A DNA stretch of 64,000 nt from Phycisphaerales bacterium (GCA_022360095.1 JAKSDK010001806.1:124001-188000), one strand, 5' to 3'. Numbered from the stretch's first letter, positions 34,177 through 43,572 are shown. Numbers and translations are program-made. The notes: generated by a model not told the origin, from the letters alone.

Positions 34177-36186
34177 ATGTTGTATGTTGATCTGTATAAT
34201 GCCTACGTGCAAACCGTGACGAGCATCAATCGGGTTTTCCTTGACAACATGCGACAGCTTTGGCGCCACGATGCAAAGTTGGCACAGCGTATCGATGAGC
34301 TGCCCATGGACGCGACACTTCCTGTGCAGTCTTCGAAAAAAGGGGCGATGACGGCGAGCGTCTCGACGTCCGACGGACGGACCTTGTTCTTGCACAGTCG
34401 GTATGATCCGGCACGAGAGGCACAGGAGTTTTGCAAAGGGCTTGTCGCAGGAGATGCGGCCTGCGTGATCCTTTGCGGGCTCGGATTGGGTTATCATCTT
34501 AAGGCGCTTTTCGAGCATTTTGGAAACGAAACGGTCGTGTTCGTCAGTGAGCCGGACCTGATCACGATCAAAACAGCCCTGGAGACGACGGATCTCTCCA
34601 AAGAGCTTGCAACCGGCCAAGTTGTCATATTGACCGATCTCGATAAAGCCGGCCTGCATGATCGTCTCAGTCGGTATTCGACAAGTCTTATGTTGGGTAC
34701 GCTCTTCGCGGTCCCGCCTGTTGCTCGGGATCACCATGCCGATTATCACGCAGACTGTCGCAAAGCCCTGATGGACTTCGCCCACTTTGCGAAAATGTCG
34801 CTTACGACGCTCGTTCGCAATGCCGGCATCACTTGTCGCAACATAGCAAACAACCTGCCGGCGTACGTGACGACACCGCCTGCTGATGTTCTACGGCGAA
34901 GGTTTGCCGGTTTTCCGGCGATTCTCGTGGCGGCCGGTCCGTCGCTGGCGAAGAACATCGATCAACTGAGAGATTTGCGAGATAGCGCCGTCATCATTGC
35001 GGCCCAGACGACGTTGCGCCCGTTGTTGGAGCGAGGCATTCGGCCGCATTTTGTGACTTCGCTTGATTTCAGTGACCTGTCGCGACAGTTCTTCGAAGGG
35101 ATCGACATCCCCGATGACCTCGTGCTTGTCGCCGAACCCAAGGCGTCCTGGCATGTGATCGACGCGTTCCTGGGTGGGGGCTCGAGTGCATCGTCTAACG
35201 AGAAGTCATCGGTCGCCGCCAAGCGAAGGCGGATCATACTTTTGGACAATCAGTTCGCCCATCGTTGTGTCGGTGAGGATCTGGCAAAGCGCACCCCGAT
35301 GGAGCCAGGCGCCACGGTCATGCATCTGGCGTTTTACCTGGCGCAGTGGCTGCATTGCGATCCAATTACGTTCATCGGTCAGGACCTGGGGTTCTCGGGC
35401 CATTGCTACTACGCGCCCGGCGTCGTCATGCATCGCACCTGGGCCCCTGAACTTGGGCGATTCTGCACACTCGAACTGAAGGAGTGGGAGCGAATCGCGC
35501 GCTCACGCGCCATTCTTCGCAAGGTGGCCGACATCCATGACCGGCCGATCTACACTGACGAGCAAATGTTCACTTACCTCGAGCAATTCGAGCGGGACTT
35601 TGCCAAATGTTCAGCCAAGGTGATCGATGCCACGGAGGGTGGTGCAAAGAAGGTGGGCGCCGTCGTCATGACGCTGGAAGAAATGGCAAGTCGCCATTGC
35701 CGCAGGGCAATCGAGCCCGGCTGCTTTGGGTATCTGGATGCGAACTGGTTTGACGCCTCAAAATTAAGGCCGGCTCGGGAGGTATTGGCCGCGCGCCGGC
35801 GGGAACTCGACGCATTCCGAGCCCTATGCGACGAAACACATTGTTTGCTTCATGAGCTTCAGGATTTGATTGACACTCCGAAGGATTTCAACCGTCGGAT
35901 TGCCCGAGTCGACGAGCTGCGGACGCTTGTTCAGAATCATAGCTTGTTGTTCCGTATGGTTCGGGATGTATCGCAGCTTGCTGAGCTGCAAAAGCTCGCG
36001 TCGGATCGAAGGCTGGCCGTCGACGAGGTTACGGGTCGGGCCAGGGCGAGGCGGCAGCTTCAGCGTGACCGTCGTTTCATTGAATCGCTGTTGGAAGGAT
36101 GCGATCAGCTCGAACGTATCTTTGATGAAGCGTTGAGCCGTTTTGACGGAACGATAGAGGCAGCGCGTGTGAAGGAGACGCCATGA
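34177..36186 (+). CDS. DUF115 / MptE-like (motility accessory factor type) protein
   Basis: About 669 residues. The central part (about 245-430) matches DUF115, the 6-hydroxymethylpterin pyrophosphokinase MptE-like domain: FAGFPAILVAAGPSLAKNIDQLRDL, IIAAQTTLRPLLERGIRPHFVTSLD, VAEPKASWHV, and FIGQDLGFSGHCYYA. The N-terminal region ILCGLGLGYHLKALFEHF with VFVSEPDL is also typical of this family, which includes proteins used in flagellin or surface glycosylation. The C-terminus is helical. Start choice is uncertain: ATG 34177 or TTG 34129. It overlaps the next gene by four bases (ATGA), so the two products probably work together. Confidence 0.82.
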   Translation: MLYVDLYNAYVQTVTSINRVFLDNMRQLWRHDAKLAQRIDELPMDATLPVQSSKKGAMTASVSTSDGRTLFLHSRYDPAREAQEFCKGLVAGDAACVILCGLGLGYHLKALFEHFGNETVVFVSEPDLITIKTALETTDLSKELATGQVVILTDLDKAGLHDRLSRYSTSLMLGTLFAVPPVARDHHADYHADCRKALMDFAHFAKMSLTTLVRNAGITCRNIANNLPAYVTTPPADVLRRRFAGFPAILVAAGPSLAKNIDQLRDLRDSAVIIAAQTTLRPLLERGIRPHFVTSLDFSDLSRQFFEGIDIPDDLVLVAEPKASWHVIDAFLGGGSSASSNEKSSVAAKRRRIILLDNQFAHRCVGEDLAKRTPMEPGATVMHLAFYLAQWLHCDPITFIGQDLGFSGHCYYAPGVVMHRTWAPELGRFCTLELKEWERIARSRAILRKVADIHDRPIYTDEQMFTYLEQFERDFAKCSAKVIDATEGGAKKVGAVVMTLEEMASRHCRRAIEPGCFGYLDANWFDASKLRPAREVLAARRRELDAFRALCDETHCLLHELQDLIDTPKDFNRRIARVDELRTLVQNHSLLFRMVRDVSQLAELQKLASDRRLAVDEVTGRARARRQLQRDRRFIESLLEGCDQLERIFDEALSRFDGTIEAARVKETP

Positions 36187-37802
36187 ATCTCGTTGCCGCC
36201 CTCCTCGTCGATCTGGAGCGATCCCCCTTGGGCACGCGTTCACGTCTTTCAGACAATCTGCTTGGTAAGCCGGTGTTGCGACGAACGCTTGAGCGCGTGT
36301 CGCGCACAACGACGCTTTCATCGATTCACGTTCTATGTCCCGTTCGACAGGCGAATCAGGTCAGGCCGCTCCTCGACGGGTTGGACGTCAAACTCGAAAC
36401 TCACGATGCCGGTCCTCCGTCTTACCAGATGCTGGTCCAAGCCAGTCGCCTCTGGGGTCTTGACGGCTGGCGCGGTGGCATCGGAAGTTTGTGCGCCTTT
36501 GATGAAGATTTTCATGCTCCGTTGGTGCACGGCTTAGCCCGCCAGACTGGTGCGGACGGCGTGATGTCGATTCCAGCCGCGGCCCCTGTGATCGATCCCG
36601 AGTTGCTGGACGCCATGGTGCGTCATTTTCAGGATCATCATGATCAGGCAAAACTCACCATTGTTCAGGCGCCGCCCGGCCTAGGCGCACTTATCATCGA
36701 TCAACACGTTTTAGAAGAATTGACGTCCGCCAATCTGCCGCCGGGTGCGCTGTTGATGTATCAGCCCGGCAACCCAATGCCTGATATTGCGGGAAAAGAA
36801 GCCTGTTATCGTCCTCCCGCCGATGTGGTCGAGTCCAAGGGCAGACTCTTGTGCGATACGCAACGCAGCATGGACCGAATCGTGCGGTTATTGGAGAGTG
36901 GCGGCGATTCATGGGACACGGTGAAGATTGCCCGATGGTTGTCATCCGTCGAGGCCAAGAGAGTTGCGGACGTTCCCGAAGAAATCGAAGTTGAGCTAAC
37001 AACCGAGCACCCGTTCACCACGTCGCAACTTCGTCCAAGAGGAGCGGATGTGGGCCGTCGCGGTCCGATCAAGATGGAGGCCGTTCGTGCTGTGGCGGAT
37101 TGGATCGGTGAAGCGGATGACGTCAGAATCGTGCTCGGCGGCTTTGGTGAACCCGTCTGTCATCCGGACTTTCGAGAAATCTGCCGGATTTTCCGTGACG
37201 CCGGCGCCGCTGCAATTGCCGTGCGCACCTCCGTCGCGCTGGACGATCCAGCCGCGACATCGGCATTCATCGAGGCTCCTATAGACGTTTTGGAAGTGAC
37301 GCTGGATGCCGCGTGCGAAGACACCTATCGCCGCGTCCATGGCGTCGATGAATATGGGAACGTGCTATCGCGGTTGGAGCGTCTGCTGGCCCGACGAGCG
37401 GATGAGCAACGAGTCCTGCCGTTGATCGTGCCTTCAATGATCAAGGCAAATGAAACGCTCAATGACTTGGAGCCCTTTGTTGATATGTGGCAACAACGCT
37501 TGGGAACGTTGGTGGTGACCGGGTACAGTCATTGCGCGATGCAGCGGCCGCTCCGGACGGTCACCAACATGGCGCCGCCTTTGCGCGCACCTTGCCGACG
37601 TGTGTTTTCACGGGCGTTGATTCTGGCGGACGGCAGGATGACCACGTGTGATCAGGATTTCGCAGGCAAACAGACTGTCGGACGCGTCGATGAAACACCG
37701 GTTAGAGAATTATGGCGGCACGATGATCTTGCCGGGATTCGAGCCAACGACCATCCTAAAATGCCGCTATGTCCGAAATGCGACGAATGGCATCGGCCGT
37801 GA
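36183..37802 (+). CDS. nucleotidyltransferase-like plus cysteine-less radical-SAM-like fusion
   Basis: A 539-residue protein. The first 230 residues resemble sugar-nucleotide cytidylyltransferases (AALLVDLERSPLGTRSRLSDNLLGKPVLRRTLERV, then IGSLCAFDEDFHAPLV). From about 265 a radical SAM barrel is recognisable: EVELTTEHPFTTSQLRPRG, RIVLGGFGEPVCHPDFREI, and VLEVTLDAACEDTYRRVHG. The CxxxCxxC site is absent: the three cysteine positions are His, Thr and Leu. The C-terminal SPASM-like part keeps cysteines (APCRRVFSRALILADGRMTTCDQDF, CPKCDEW). It probably cannot bind the catalytic SAM cluster. It is translationally coupled to the DUF115 gene, suggesting a role in building a sugar nucleotide or modifying a surface protein (inference). 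Confidence 0.75.
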   Translation: MNLVAALLVDLERSPLGTRSRLSDNLLGKPVLRRTLERVSRTTTLSSIHVLCPVRQANQVRPLLDGLDVKLETHDAGPPSYQMLVQASRLWGLDGWRGGIGSLCAFDEDFHAPLVHGLARQTGADGVMSIPAAAPVIDPELLDAMVRHFQDHHDQAKLTIVQAPPGLGALIIDQHVLEELTSANLPPGALLMYQPGNPMPDIAGKEACYRPPADVVESKGRLLCDTQRSMDRIVRLLESGGDSWDTVKIARWLSSVEAKRVADVPEEIEVELTTEHPFTTSQLRPRGADVGRRGPIKMEAVRAVADWIGEADDVRIVLGGFGEPVCHPDFREICRIFRDAGAAAIAVRTSVALDDPAATSAFIEAPIDVLEVTLDAACEDTYRRVHGVDEYGNVLSRLERLLARRADEQRVLPLIVPSMIKANETLNDLEPFVDMWQQRLGTLVVTGYSHCAMQRPLRTVTNMAPPLRAPCRRVFSRALILADGRMTTCDQDFAGKQTVGRVDETPVRELWRHDDLAGIRANDHPKMPLCPKCDEWHRP

Positions 37803-37836
37803 TCTTTTCATCAATAAACGTGAGGAGATTTTGACG

Positions 37837-37941
37837 ATGACTCGTAACTCAGCAACGGTCTTGGCGATTGTGGTTGTCATGATCCTCGGCGCATGCCCGT
37901 GTGATTTGGGCGGGCCTTGCACCTCGCGTCATCAGGTTTGA
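37837..37941 (+). CDS. very small predicted lipoprotein
   Basis: A 34-residue peptide with a hydrophobic core (VLAIVVVMI) and a lipobox-like LGAC, leaving only about 15 residues after the lipid cysteine, three of them Cys. GAGGAG lies 9 bases upstream of the ATG at 37837. It sits 34 bases after the preceding stop. The size and the strong ribosome site support a real small protein, but there is no family recognition. Confidence 0.5.
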   Translation: MTRNSATVLAIVVVMILGACPCDLGGPCTSRHQV

Positions 37942-37963
37942 AATGTTGCGAGATTGATTTGTA

Positions 37964-39208
37964 TTATTTGCGGTCGGCCAGTATTGAGAGTACGCCGGTC
38001 ACGATTGCGATCAGCGCAAGGCCGCCAAAGACGGAGTAATGCACGACACCGCTCGAAATAAGATCAAGAATCTTTGCGGGCCAGACGCCTTGAAGCACAG
38101 AGGCGGTCGCCAGACCTAAAAGCGCCATCCCCAACATCCCGAGGATCATGCAAACATTCATGGGCGTGGCACCCGCCATTTCTCCAACCGCTGCGCGGGA
38201 CGGAACGGCAGGCGTCATGGGCATTGGGGTGACCATCTCCGTCGTTTCTGAGACCATCGTCACGGATGACCCTGATTCGGTGATCGTGTCCGCTTCAATA
38301 CCGTCACTTTCGAGTTCCGTTTCGCCCGCATCGGACGGTGAAATAACGTCGAGCAACTCGGCTCCGAGACTTGTGTCATCGCTCTCCTGTGTCAGATCCA
38401 ACAAGCCGCTGCCGCTGCCGACAGCCTCGAAATCATCCGGGCCGGACGAAATCTGCGTTTCGCCCATCGGGTCGGTTTCGACGTCCAATTCGTCATCGTC
38501 GAAAACGCTGATCCCGACCTTGCTGAACTTCGTGTCTTCCTTGGTAATCGGTGCGTCCATCACCCCCGAATCGCCGCTGGGTTCGAGACTGATGATGCTT
38601 GAGCCGGACAGTCCGAGGTCGGGGACTTCATCCAATGTTTCGACTTTTTCTTCTTGCTCTTGAGGCGAGGTCTTGATGGCTGTCAGATCACCGGTGTCGT
38701 CGGCCGGCAATAGATCGATTTCGGAAGAAAACTCCGTGGGGATCGTCTCCTTGTCGGCTTTCGGTGCGGCCGGAAGTTCTTCGGGAATGTCTTCCATCGT
38801 CAGTTCGGTCGGTTCGGGAGAGTCTGCTTCAGGTTCAGGCGCGAACGCGATTGAAGATCCCGCGCCGGGGGTCACGTCCAGCGCCGGCGGTTCCTCCACG
38901 CCCGGGCTTTCATCGATCGCCCCTAAGGTTGCCGAAGAATCCGCCAGACTCGACAACGCCGATGCAAACGAATCATCCTCGCTGATTTCGATCTCCGCAG
39001 GGAGATCTTCATCACTGGCATCCAACTCGACGACGCTGCTGCCTTCCTTGTTGCCAAGCTGGTCGACTTCCGCCTTTTTGAAAAGGACCTTGCCGGCGTC
39101 GCGGACCTCGCTCAGTTTGCCGTCCTTGACCAAATTCTTGACTTGCTCTTCGGTCATGCCGAGCGCTTCGGTTACCTGATCGATTGAGAGATAATCTTCT
39201 TTGGCCAT
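37964..39208 (-). CDS. HTH-domain protein with long acidic linker and C-terminal membrane helices
   Basis: A 414-residue protein. The first 50 residues are an excisionase-like winged HTH (LSIDQVTEALGMTEEQVKNLVKDGKL, then KVLFKKAEVDQL). About 270 residues of acidic, Ser/Pro/Thr-rich, low-complexity linker follow, with DDDELDVETDPMGETQI-like pieces. The C-terminus has two membrane helices (MNVCMILGMLGMALLGLATASVL and VFGGLALIAIVTGVLSIL). It seems to be a membrane-anchored DNA- or protein-binding factor. It runs 45 bases after the stop of another membrane protein gene, and both probably form an operon. ATG 39208 gives the complete HTH. Confidence 0.8.
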   Translation of the reverse strand: MAKEDYLSIDQVTEALGMTEEQVKNLVKDGKLSEVRDAGKVLFKKAEVDQLGNKEGSSVVELDASDEDLPAEIEISEDDSFASALSSLADSSATLGAIDESPGVEEPPALDVTPGAGSSIAFAPEPEADSPEPTELTMEDIPEELPAAPKADKETIPTEFSSEIDLLPADDTGDLTAIKTSPQEQEEKVETLDEVPDLGLSGSSIISLEPSGDSGVMDAPITKEDTKFSKVGISVFDDDELDVETDPMGETQISSGPDDFEAVGSGSGLLDLTQESDDTSLGAELLDVISPSDAGETELESDGIEADTITESGSSVTMVSETTEMVTPMPMTPAVPSRAAVGEMAGATPMNVCMILGMLGMALLGLATASVLQGVWPAKILDLISSGVVHYSVFGGLALIAIVTGVLSILADRK

Positions 39209-39253
39209 CGTGCGTTTCTCGCGTAGAGGCGTCGCTTCGACGCCCGGTTGACA

Positions 39254-39943
39254 TCATTCATCCTCGACAAGTTCCATCATGGGCAAGGTCGTCGCGTCCG
39301 CGCCGACCGTCGGATCGGATTCTTGGGTCTCATCCAGTATGGGAACCATCGCATTCTCAGTTTTCATCGGCGGTTCGGTTCGTTCCACACGTTCCACAGG
39401 CGCGGGCGCGTCTGGAACCTCGGTCAACATCGAAGGCTCGCGATTCTCCGTGATGATCGGCAGACCCGGAATCTCGGTCGCCAGGGCCTCTTCGGACTCG
39501 TCGGGGCCAATTCCACCTCGAATGATTCGTTCCTGGATCTGACGTTGTTGATCCAGCATCATCTTCGTGGTCGCCGGCGTCGGCTCTTCGCAGTTATGGT
39601 CCTCGAGATAGCGGTCATAAAGGAAGGATCGCGCCGCCACGAGCTTCAGCTTTCGTGTTGTGGGCACGTACTGATAACACCAGACGTTGCTGCTATCCAC
39701 GTCCATCATGAACAGCCCGTAGCTGTGTTTGTCGAGTTGGCCCGTGAAGGCAAAGATGCCGCGGGCACCCATCATGGACGTATTGCCGTAGGCGGGAGGA
39801 AGGCTGAGTACATCTGAAGGCCGTACGACCAGCACCGTTGCGATAATCGCGAGCAAAATCGCGATCAACCATAGCACTGTCTGGTTCTGGCGTTGTTGTG
39901 GTACGACCGCGGCCACCGTTTTGCGTTCGTGTTCCGCATTCAT
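39254..39943 (-). CDS. membrane-anchored protein of unknown function, partner of the HTH protein
   Basis: A 229-residue protein. One N-terminal membrane helix (TVLWLIAILLAIIATVLVV) is followed by a small soluble domain with VLSLPPAYGNTSMMGARGIFAFTGQLDKHSYGLFMMDV and VWCYQYVPTTRKLKLVAARSFLYDRYLEDHNC, then an acidic low-complexity tail. The domain recalls a planctomycete-specific protein with no assigned role that is often found near membrane-anchored HTH proteins. Start ATG 39943 is in frame with the helix. The gene lies upstream of the HTH protein gene on the minus strand. Confidence 0.7.
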   Translation of the reverse strand: MNAEHERKTVAAVVPQQRQNQTVLWLIAILLAIIATVLVVRPSDVLSLPPAYGNTSMMGARGIFAFTGQLDKHSYGLFMMDVDSSNVWCYQYVPTTRKLKLVAARSFLYDRYLEDHNCEEPTPATTKMMLDQQRQIQERIIRGGIGPDESEEALATEIPGLPIITENREPSMLTEVPDAPAPVERVERTEPPMKTENAMVPILDETQESDPTVGADATTLPMMELVEDE

Positions 39944-40101
39944 CTTATACCTGTCCTTTAGATTTGAATATTCCCCCCAGGTTTGCTACTGCTATTAGAT
40001 TATACTCCATCGGGTCTCATCCTCAAGGCCTTTGCTTTCGGGATATCTTGCGGCTTCGGACCGTGGGACAAAGCCGACGGGGGAGCTATACTGCCCTGAC
40101 T

Positions 40102-41586
40102 ATGGGCGTCATACCCTCGCAAAAGGCGATTTGTTGGGATTCGCGGACCGTCGCTCCGCCCGGTAACCTCGCCGGTCTTCGTCGGATCATCGGACTCGAT
40201 GGCAAGGGCATGATGCTCGAAACAGTCAACAAGCAAGGCCGATATTCGATCTTTGCCACCGATCCCGTCTGCTCGATCTACTCAGAAAATCACAGGGGCG
40301 AGGACCCGTTCAAACAATTGGCCGATCATTGGCGACCCTGGTATACGTTGGCGCCGGTGCCGGACCTTCCGTTCGTCGGAGGCTGGATCGGCTTTGTGGG
40401 TTACGAAGCAGGTCGATTCATCGAACCCTCGGCAGGATGGCGTGATCGCCACGGTCCCCTGCCGGTCTCATATTGGACGTTGTTCGATACGGTCCTCATC
40501 CACGACGCTTTGTTGGGGCAATGGGTCGTCGCAGGCGTGGAATTGCCGGCGGCACTGGTCGATCACCCAAGGCCGCCGCTTCAAACGCGTTTGGATCATT
40601 TGGAGAACATCGTTCGAGCGACTGACGCGAATGGAACCTCCACAGGCAACGTCGTCAGAGAAGAGGCCGGCGGAAGGTGGAATTACTCTCGCCACGCTTA
40701 TCTCGACAAGGTCCGGAGCGCCCTCGAATACATTCGGGCGGGGGACATTTTTCAGGTTAACCTGGCGAGGCGCTTTCGGTTGGCTGTCGTTGAGCCCGCG
40801 ATCGACATCTACCATCGCCTATGCGAAAAAAATCCCGCCGCCTATGCCGCCTACCTTCCGATTCGTGACTTGTGCAGTCGGCAATGCGATTCCGGCGCGG
40901 TGCTTTCGTCATCGCCCGAGCTGTTTCTTCGATTAAGAGGCCGTGATGTCACGACCCGGCCGATCAAAGGCACACGACCGCGAGGCGCAACCCTGAAACT
41001 CGACGCCGCCGCCGCTGATGCGCTGACTCACAGTGAAAAGGACCGTGCGGAACTCAACATGATCATCGACCTGGAACGAAACGACCTTGGTCGTGTCTGC
41101 GAGTACGGCTCGCTCCGAGTTGGACATGAGGGTGAGATTGAAAAGCATTCAACGGTCTTCCATCGGACAGCCACGGTGACAGGCAATCTGCGTGCAGGGC
41201 TCGACGCCGTTGACTTATTAAAGGCAACGTTTCCCGGCGGCTCGATCACCGGCGTTCCGAAGGTCCGGGCGATGCAGATCATCCATGAACTGGAGCCGGA
41301 CGCGCGAGGTCCGTACTGTGGCGCGATCGGCTACGTCGGCCTCGACGGCGACATGGAGGTCAACCTCGCCATTCGCACGATGACGATGGCCAACGGCATT
41401 GTGGATGTCATGGTGGGCAGCGGCATCGTGGCCGACAGCGACCCTGAGGATGAATATCAAGAGTTGGAAGCCAAGGCCGCCGGGATGCTCGCAGCGCTGG
41501 GTGTTTCGACCGGCCACGTTTCGTTTGACCCATCCACGCGCGACACAGCCGAGAGTCCAGCATGGTCGATGAATGCGTTTATTTGA
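40102..41586 (+). CDS. pabB: aminodeoxychorismate synthase component I
   Basis: A 494-residue chorismate-binding enzyme of the anthranilate synthase/PabB family: GGWIGFVGYEAGRFIE in the N-terminal half, YLDKVRSALEYIRAGDIFQVNLARR, the PabB-type PIKGTRPRG signature, LTHSEKDRAELNMIIDLERNDLGRVC, and TFPGGSITGVPKVRAMQIIHELE. It makes 4-amino-4-deoxychorismate for folate. The downstream aminotransferase-class-IV gene overlaps by 25 bases and is the likely lyase, which supports PabB over TrpE. ATG 40102 has GGGGGAG about 17 bases upstream, a rather long spacing. Confidence 0.9.
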   Translation: MGVIPSQKAICWDSRTVAPPGNLAGLRRIIGLDGKGMMLETVNKQGRYSIFATDPVCSIYSENHRGEDPFKQLADHWRPWYTLAPVPDLPFVGGWIGFVGYEAGRFIEPSAGWRDRHGPLPVSYWTLFDTVLIHDALLGQWVVAGVELPAALVDHPRPPLQTRLDHLENIVRATDANGTSTGNVVREEAGGRWNYSRHAYLDKVRSALEYIRAGDIFQVNLARRFRLAVVEPAIDIYHRLCEKNPAAYAAYLPIRDLCSRQCDSGAVLSSSPELFLRLRGRDVTTRPIKGTRPRGATLKLDAAAADALTHSEKDRAELNMIIDLERNDLGRVCEYGSLRVGHEGEIEKHSTVFHRTATVTGNLRAGLDAVDLLKATFPGGSITGVPKVRAMQIIHELEPDARGPYCGAIGYVGLDGDMEVNLAIRTMTMANGIVDVMVGSGIVADSDPEDEYQELEAKAAGMLAALGVSTGHVSFDPSTRDTAESPAWSMNAFI

Positions 41587-42440
41587 ACGGAGAGATCGTT
41601 CCCGCCGGTGAAGCGAGAGTCTCCGTGTTCGATGCCGGTTTTTCTCATGCGGCGGGTTTGTTCGAGACACTTCGAGCCTACGATGGTCGCGTCATGCGAT
41701 TGGAGGAACATGTCAGGCGACTGACCCATTCCGCCGCAACCTTGGAACTTAACATCCACGTCGCCGTCGACGCGGTGGCCGAGGGCATCAGGCGGCTTCT
41801 TGATGCTAACCGGCTAAGCGATGCGCGAATTCGAATCGTGGCGACGCCGGGCGTCGTTCCCCGGCCCGGGCAGCTCTCGACGGCTGCGCATCCGACGATT
41901 GTGATGACCGCGAGCCAGGTCCAGGCCTATCCGCCGGAGCTGTATAAGCACGGGATGCGTGTCTGTATCTGCCCGTACAAACAAAATCCCCACAATCCGT
42001 TGGCAGGTCATAAGACCCTGGCTTATCTACCTCGGCTTCTGGCGATGGGAGAAGCGGCGCAGCGAAAATGTCACGAGGCGCTGTGGTTTACAACGGAGAA
42101 TCGACTTGCCGAGGGTTCGATCTGCAATGTGTTCATCGTCAAGGACGGCGTGATCCTGACTCCGCCCGTGGACACGCCCGTCCTTCCCGGTACGGTTCGG
42201 CAGGCGGCGATCGAGCTGGCGGAGAAACTTTCGATTCAGATCGAAGAAAGACCCATCGACATCGAAGCGCTGCTTTCGGCAACGGAGGTTTTCCTGACCG
42301 GCAGTGTGTTGGAGATCATGCCCGTGACGTCGATCGAAAAACATGAGGTCGGACGAGGGGTGCCGGGCGAAATTACGGAACGAATGTGTTCCGCTTATAA
42401 GGAACTCGTTGCAAGGGAGTGTGGGCTTGATGAAGGCTAA
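41562..42440 (+). CDS. pabC: aminodeoxychorismate lyase / class IV aminotransferase
   Basis: A 292-residue fold-type IV PLP enzyme: VYLNGEIVPAGEARVSVFDAGFSHAAGLFETLRA, PLP lysine in AGHKTLAYLPRLLA near residue 150, LAEGSICNVFIVKDG and PVLPGTVRQAAIELA. It overlaps pabB and would release 4-aminobenzoate. Branched-chain or D-amino-acid transaminase would be the alternative, but the genetic coupling to pabB argues for PabC. ATG 41562. Confidence 0.9.
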   Translation: MVDECVYLNGEIVPAGEARVSVFDAGFSHAAGLFETLRAYDGRVMRLEEHVRRLTHSAATLELNIHVAVDAVAEGIRRLLDANRLSDARIRIVATPGVVPRPGQLSTAAHPTIVMTASQVQAYPPELYKHGMRVCICPYKQNPHNPLAGHKTLAYLPRLLAMGEAAQRKCHEALWFTTENRLAEGSICNVFIVKDGVILTPPVDTPVLPGTVRQAAIELAEKLSIQIEERPIDIEALLSATEVFLTGSVLEIMPVTSIEKHEVGRGVPGEITERMCSAYKELVARECGLDEG

Positions 42441-43572
42441 GTCGCGTCACCGATCGACCGTTAACGATCTATGTACGGTCATGGAAGAGGTTGCTCCGAC
42501 ATGGGCTGCGGCCGATTGGGACAACGTCGGACTACTCGTCGGTCACAAAACCTGGCCCGTGCGTCGTGTGCTTCTCTGTATCGACCTGACCGCCGCGGTC
42601 CTGGATGAGGCCACGCGCGGGAGGTTTGACGTGATTCTTGCTTATCACCCACCGATCTTTCGACCGGTCAAGCGCATGACGCCCGACCGTTCGGAGCAGG
42701 AAGGGCTCGCAGCCGCGGCGTTGTCTTCTCGCATCGCGATCTATTCACCGCACACGGCGCTCGACGCCGCCCCGGGTGGAACGAATGATACCCTTGCCGC
42801 AATGGCGGGACTCCGCGACGTGATCCCGTTCGAAGCTGCCGGGAGTCCGATGCGTGATTGCAAGCTCGTGGTTTTTGTGCCGGAAGCGCAAGCGGATGGT
42901 GTGGCCGAGGCGGTCTTCGAGGCGGGGGCGGGCCGTATTGGAGATTATGAGAGATGCAGCTATCGATTAAGAGGCCAGGGCACCTTTTGGGGGATGGAAG
43001 GGGCGAATCCGACCGTCGGAAGGAAGGGTCGTTTGGAGCGTGTGGATGAGATGCGCCTGGAAGTCATTTTTCCGCAGCGTCGTCTCGTCGACGTTGCTGC
43101 AGCAGTTCGCCGTTCGCATCCCTATGAGGAGCCGGCGTTTGATATTTATCCGCTTGAGAAGTCTCCGGACGGTCGAATCGGTCAGGGGCGAATCGGATAC
43201 TTTTCCAGGCCGCCGTCACTGCGGATGCTGGCGAGTTCGTTGGCGAAAAAGACACGAGCCGCCAATGTCACCATTGTCGGAAAGCCGGGACAGAAAGTGC
43301 GTCGCGGTTTGGTGTGTGTCGGCGCGGCCGGGTCCTTGCCGTTCGAGATTCCGGGTAAGCCATGTGGCGCCGGTGACGTAATCCTGACCGGCGAAATCCG
43401 TCATCATGACGCCTTGCGATACCAACGCGCCGGAGCGGCGGCCATAGCGTTGGGACACTGGGCGAGCGAACGTCCTGTGCTCACGTCGTTGGCGGCTCGG
43501 TTGCGCCGTGCAATTCCTCGATTGTCAGCGGTGGTAAGCCGTAAGGACTGCGATCCGTTTGGGCCCGTCTAA
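42430..43572 (+). CDS. Nif3/YqfO-like dinuclear metal-centre protein
   Basis: A 380-residue protein of the Nif3 family: WDNVGLLVGHKTWPVRRVLLCIDLT, AYHPPIFRPVKRMT, HTALDAAPGGTNDTLAA, and a C-terminal GDVILTGEIRHHDALRYQRAGAAAIALGHWASERP. These hold the His/Asp/Glu ligands of a two-metal site. An inserted PII-like domain (about residues 145-250, VPEAQADGVAEAVFEAGAG ... HPYEEPAFDIYPL) gives the YqfO-type three-part layout. The family is often labelled GTP cyclohydrolase I type 2, but this activity is unproven for most members. ATG 42430 overlaps the pabC stop by 11 bases. Confidence 0.88.
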   Translation: MKAKSRHRSTVNDLCTVMEEVAPTWAAADWDNVGLLVGHKTWPVRRVLLCIDLTAAVLDEATRGRFDVILAYHPPIFRPVKRMTPDRSEQEGLAAAALSSRIAIYSPHTALDAAPGGTNDTLAAMAGLRDVIPFEAAGSPMRDCKLVVFVPEAQADGVAEAVFEAGAGRIGDYERCSYRLRGQGTFWGMEGANPTVGRKGRLERVDEMRLEVIFPQRRLVDVAAAVRRSHPYEEPAFDIYPLEKSPDGRIGQGRIGYFSRPPSLRMLASSLAKKTRAANVTIVGKPGQKVRRGLVCVGAAGSLPFEIPGKPCGAGDVILTGEIRHHDALRYQRAGAAAIALGHWASERPVLTSLAARLRRAIPRLSAVVSRKDCDPFGPV

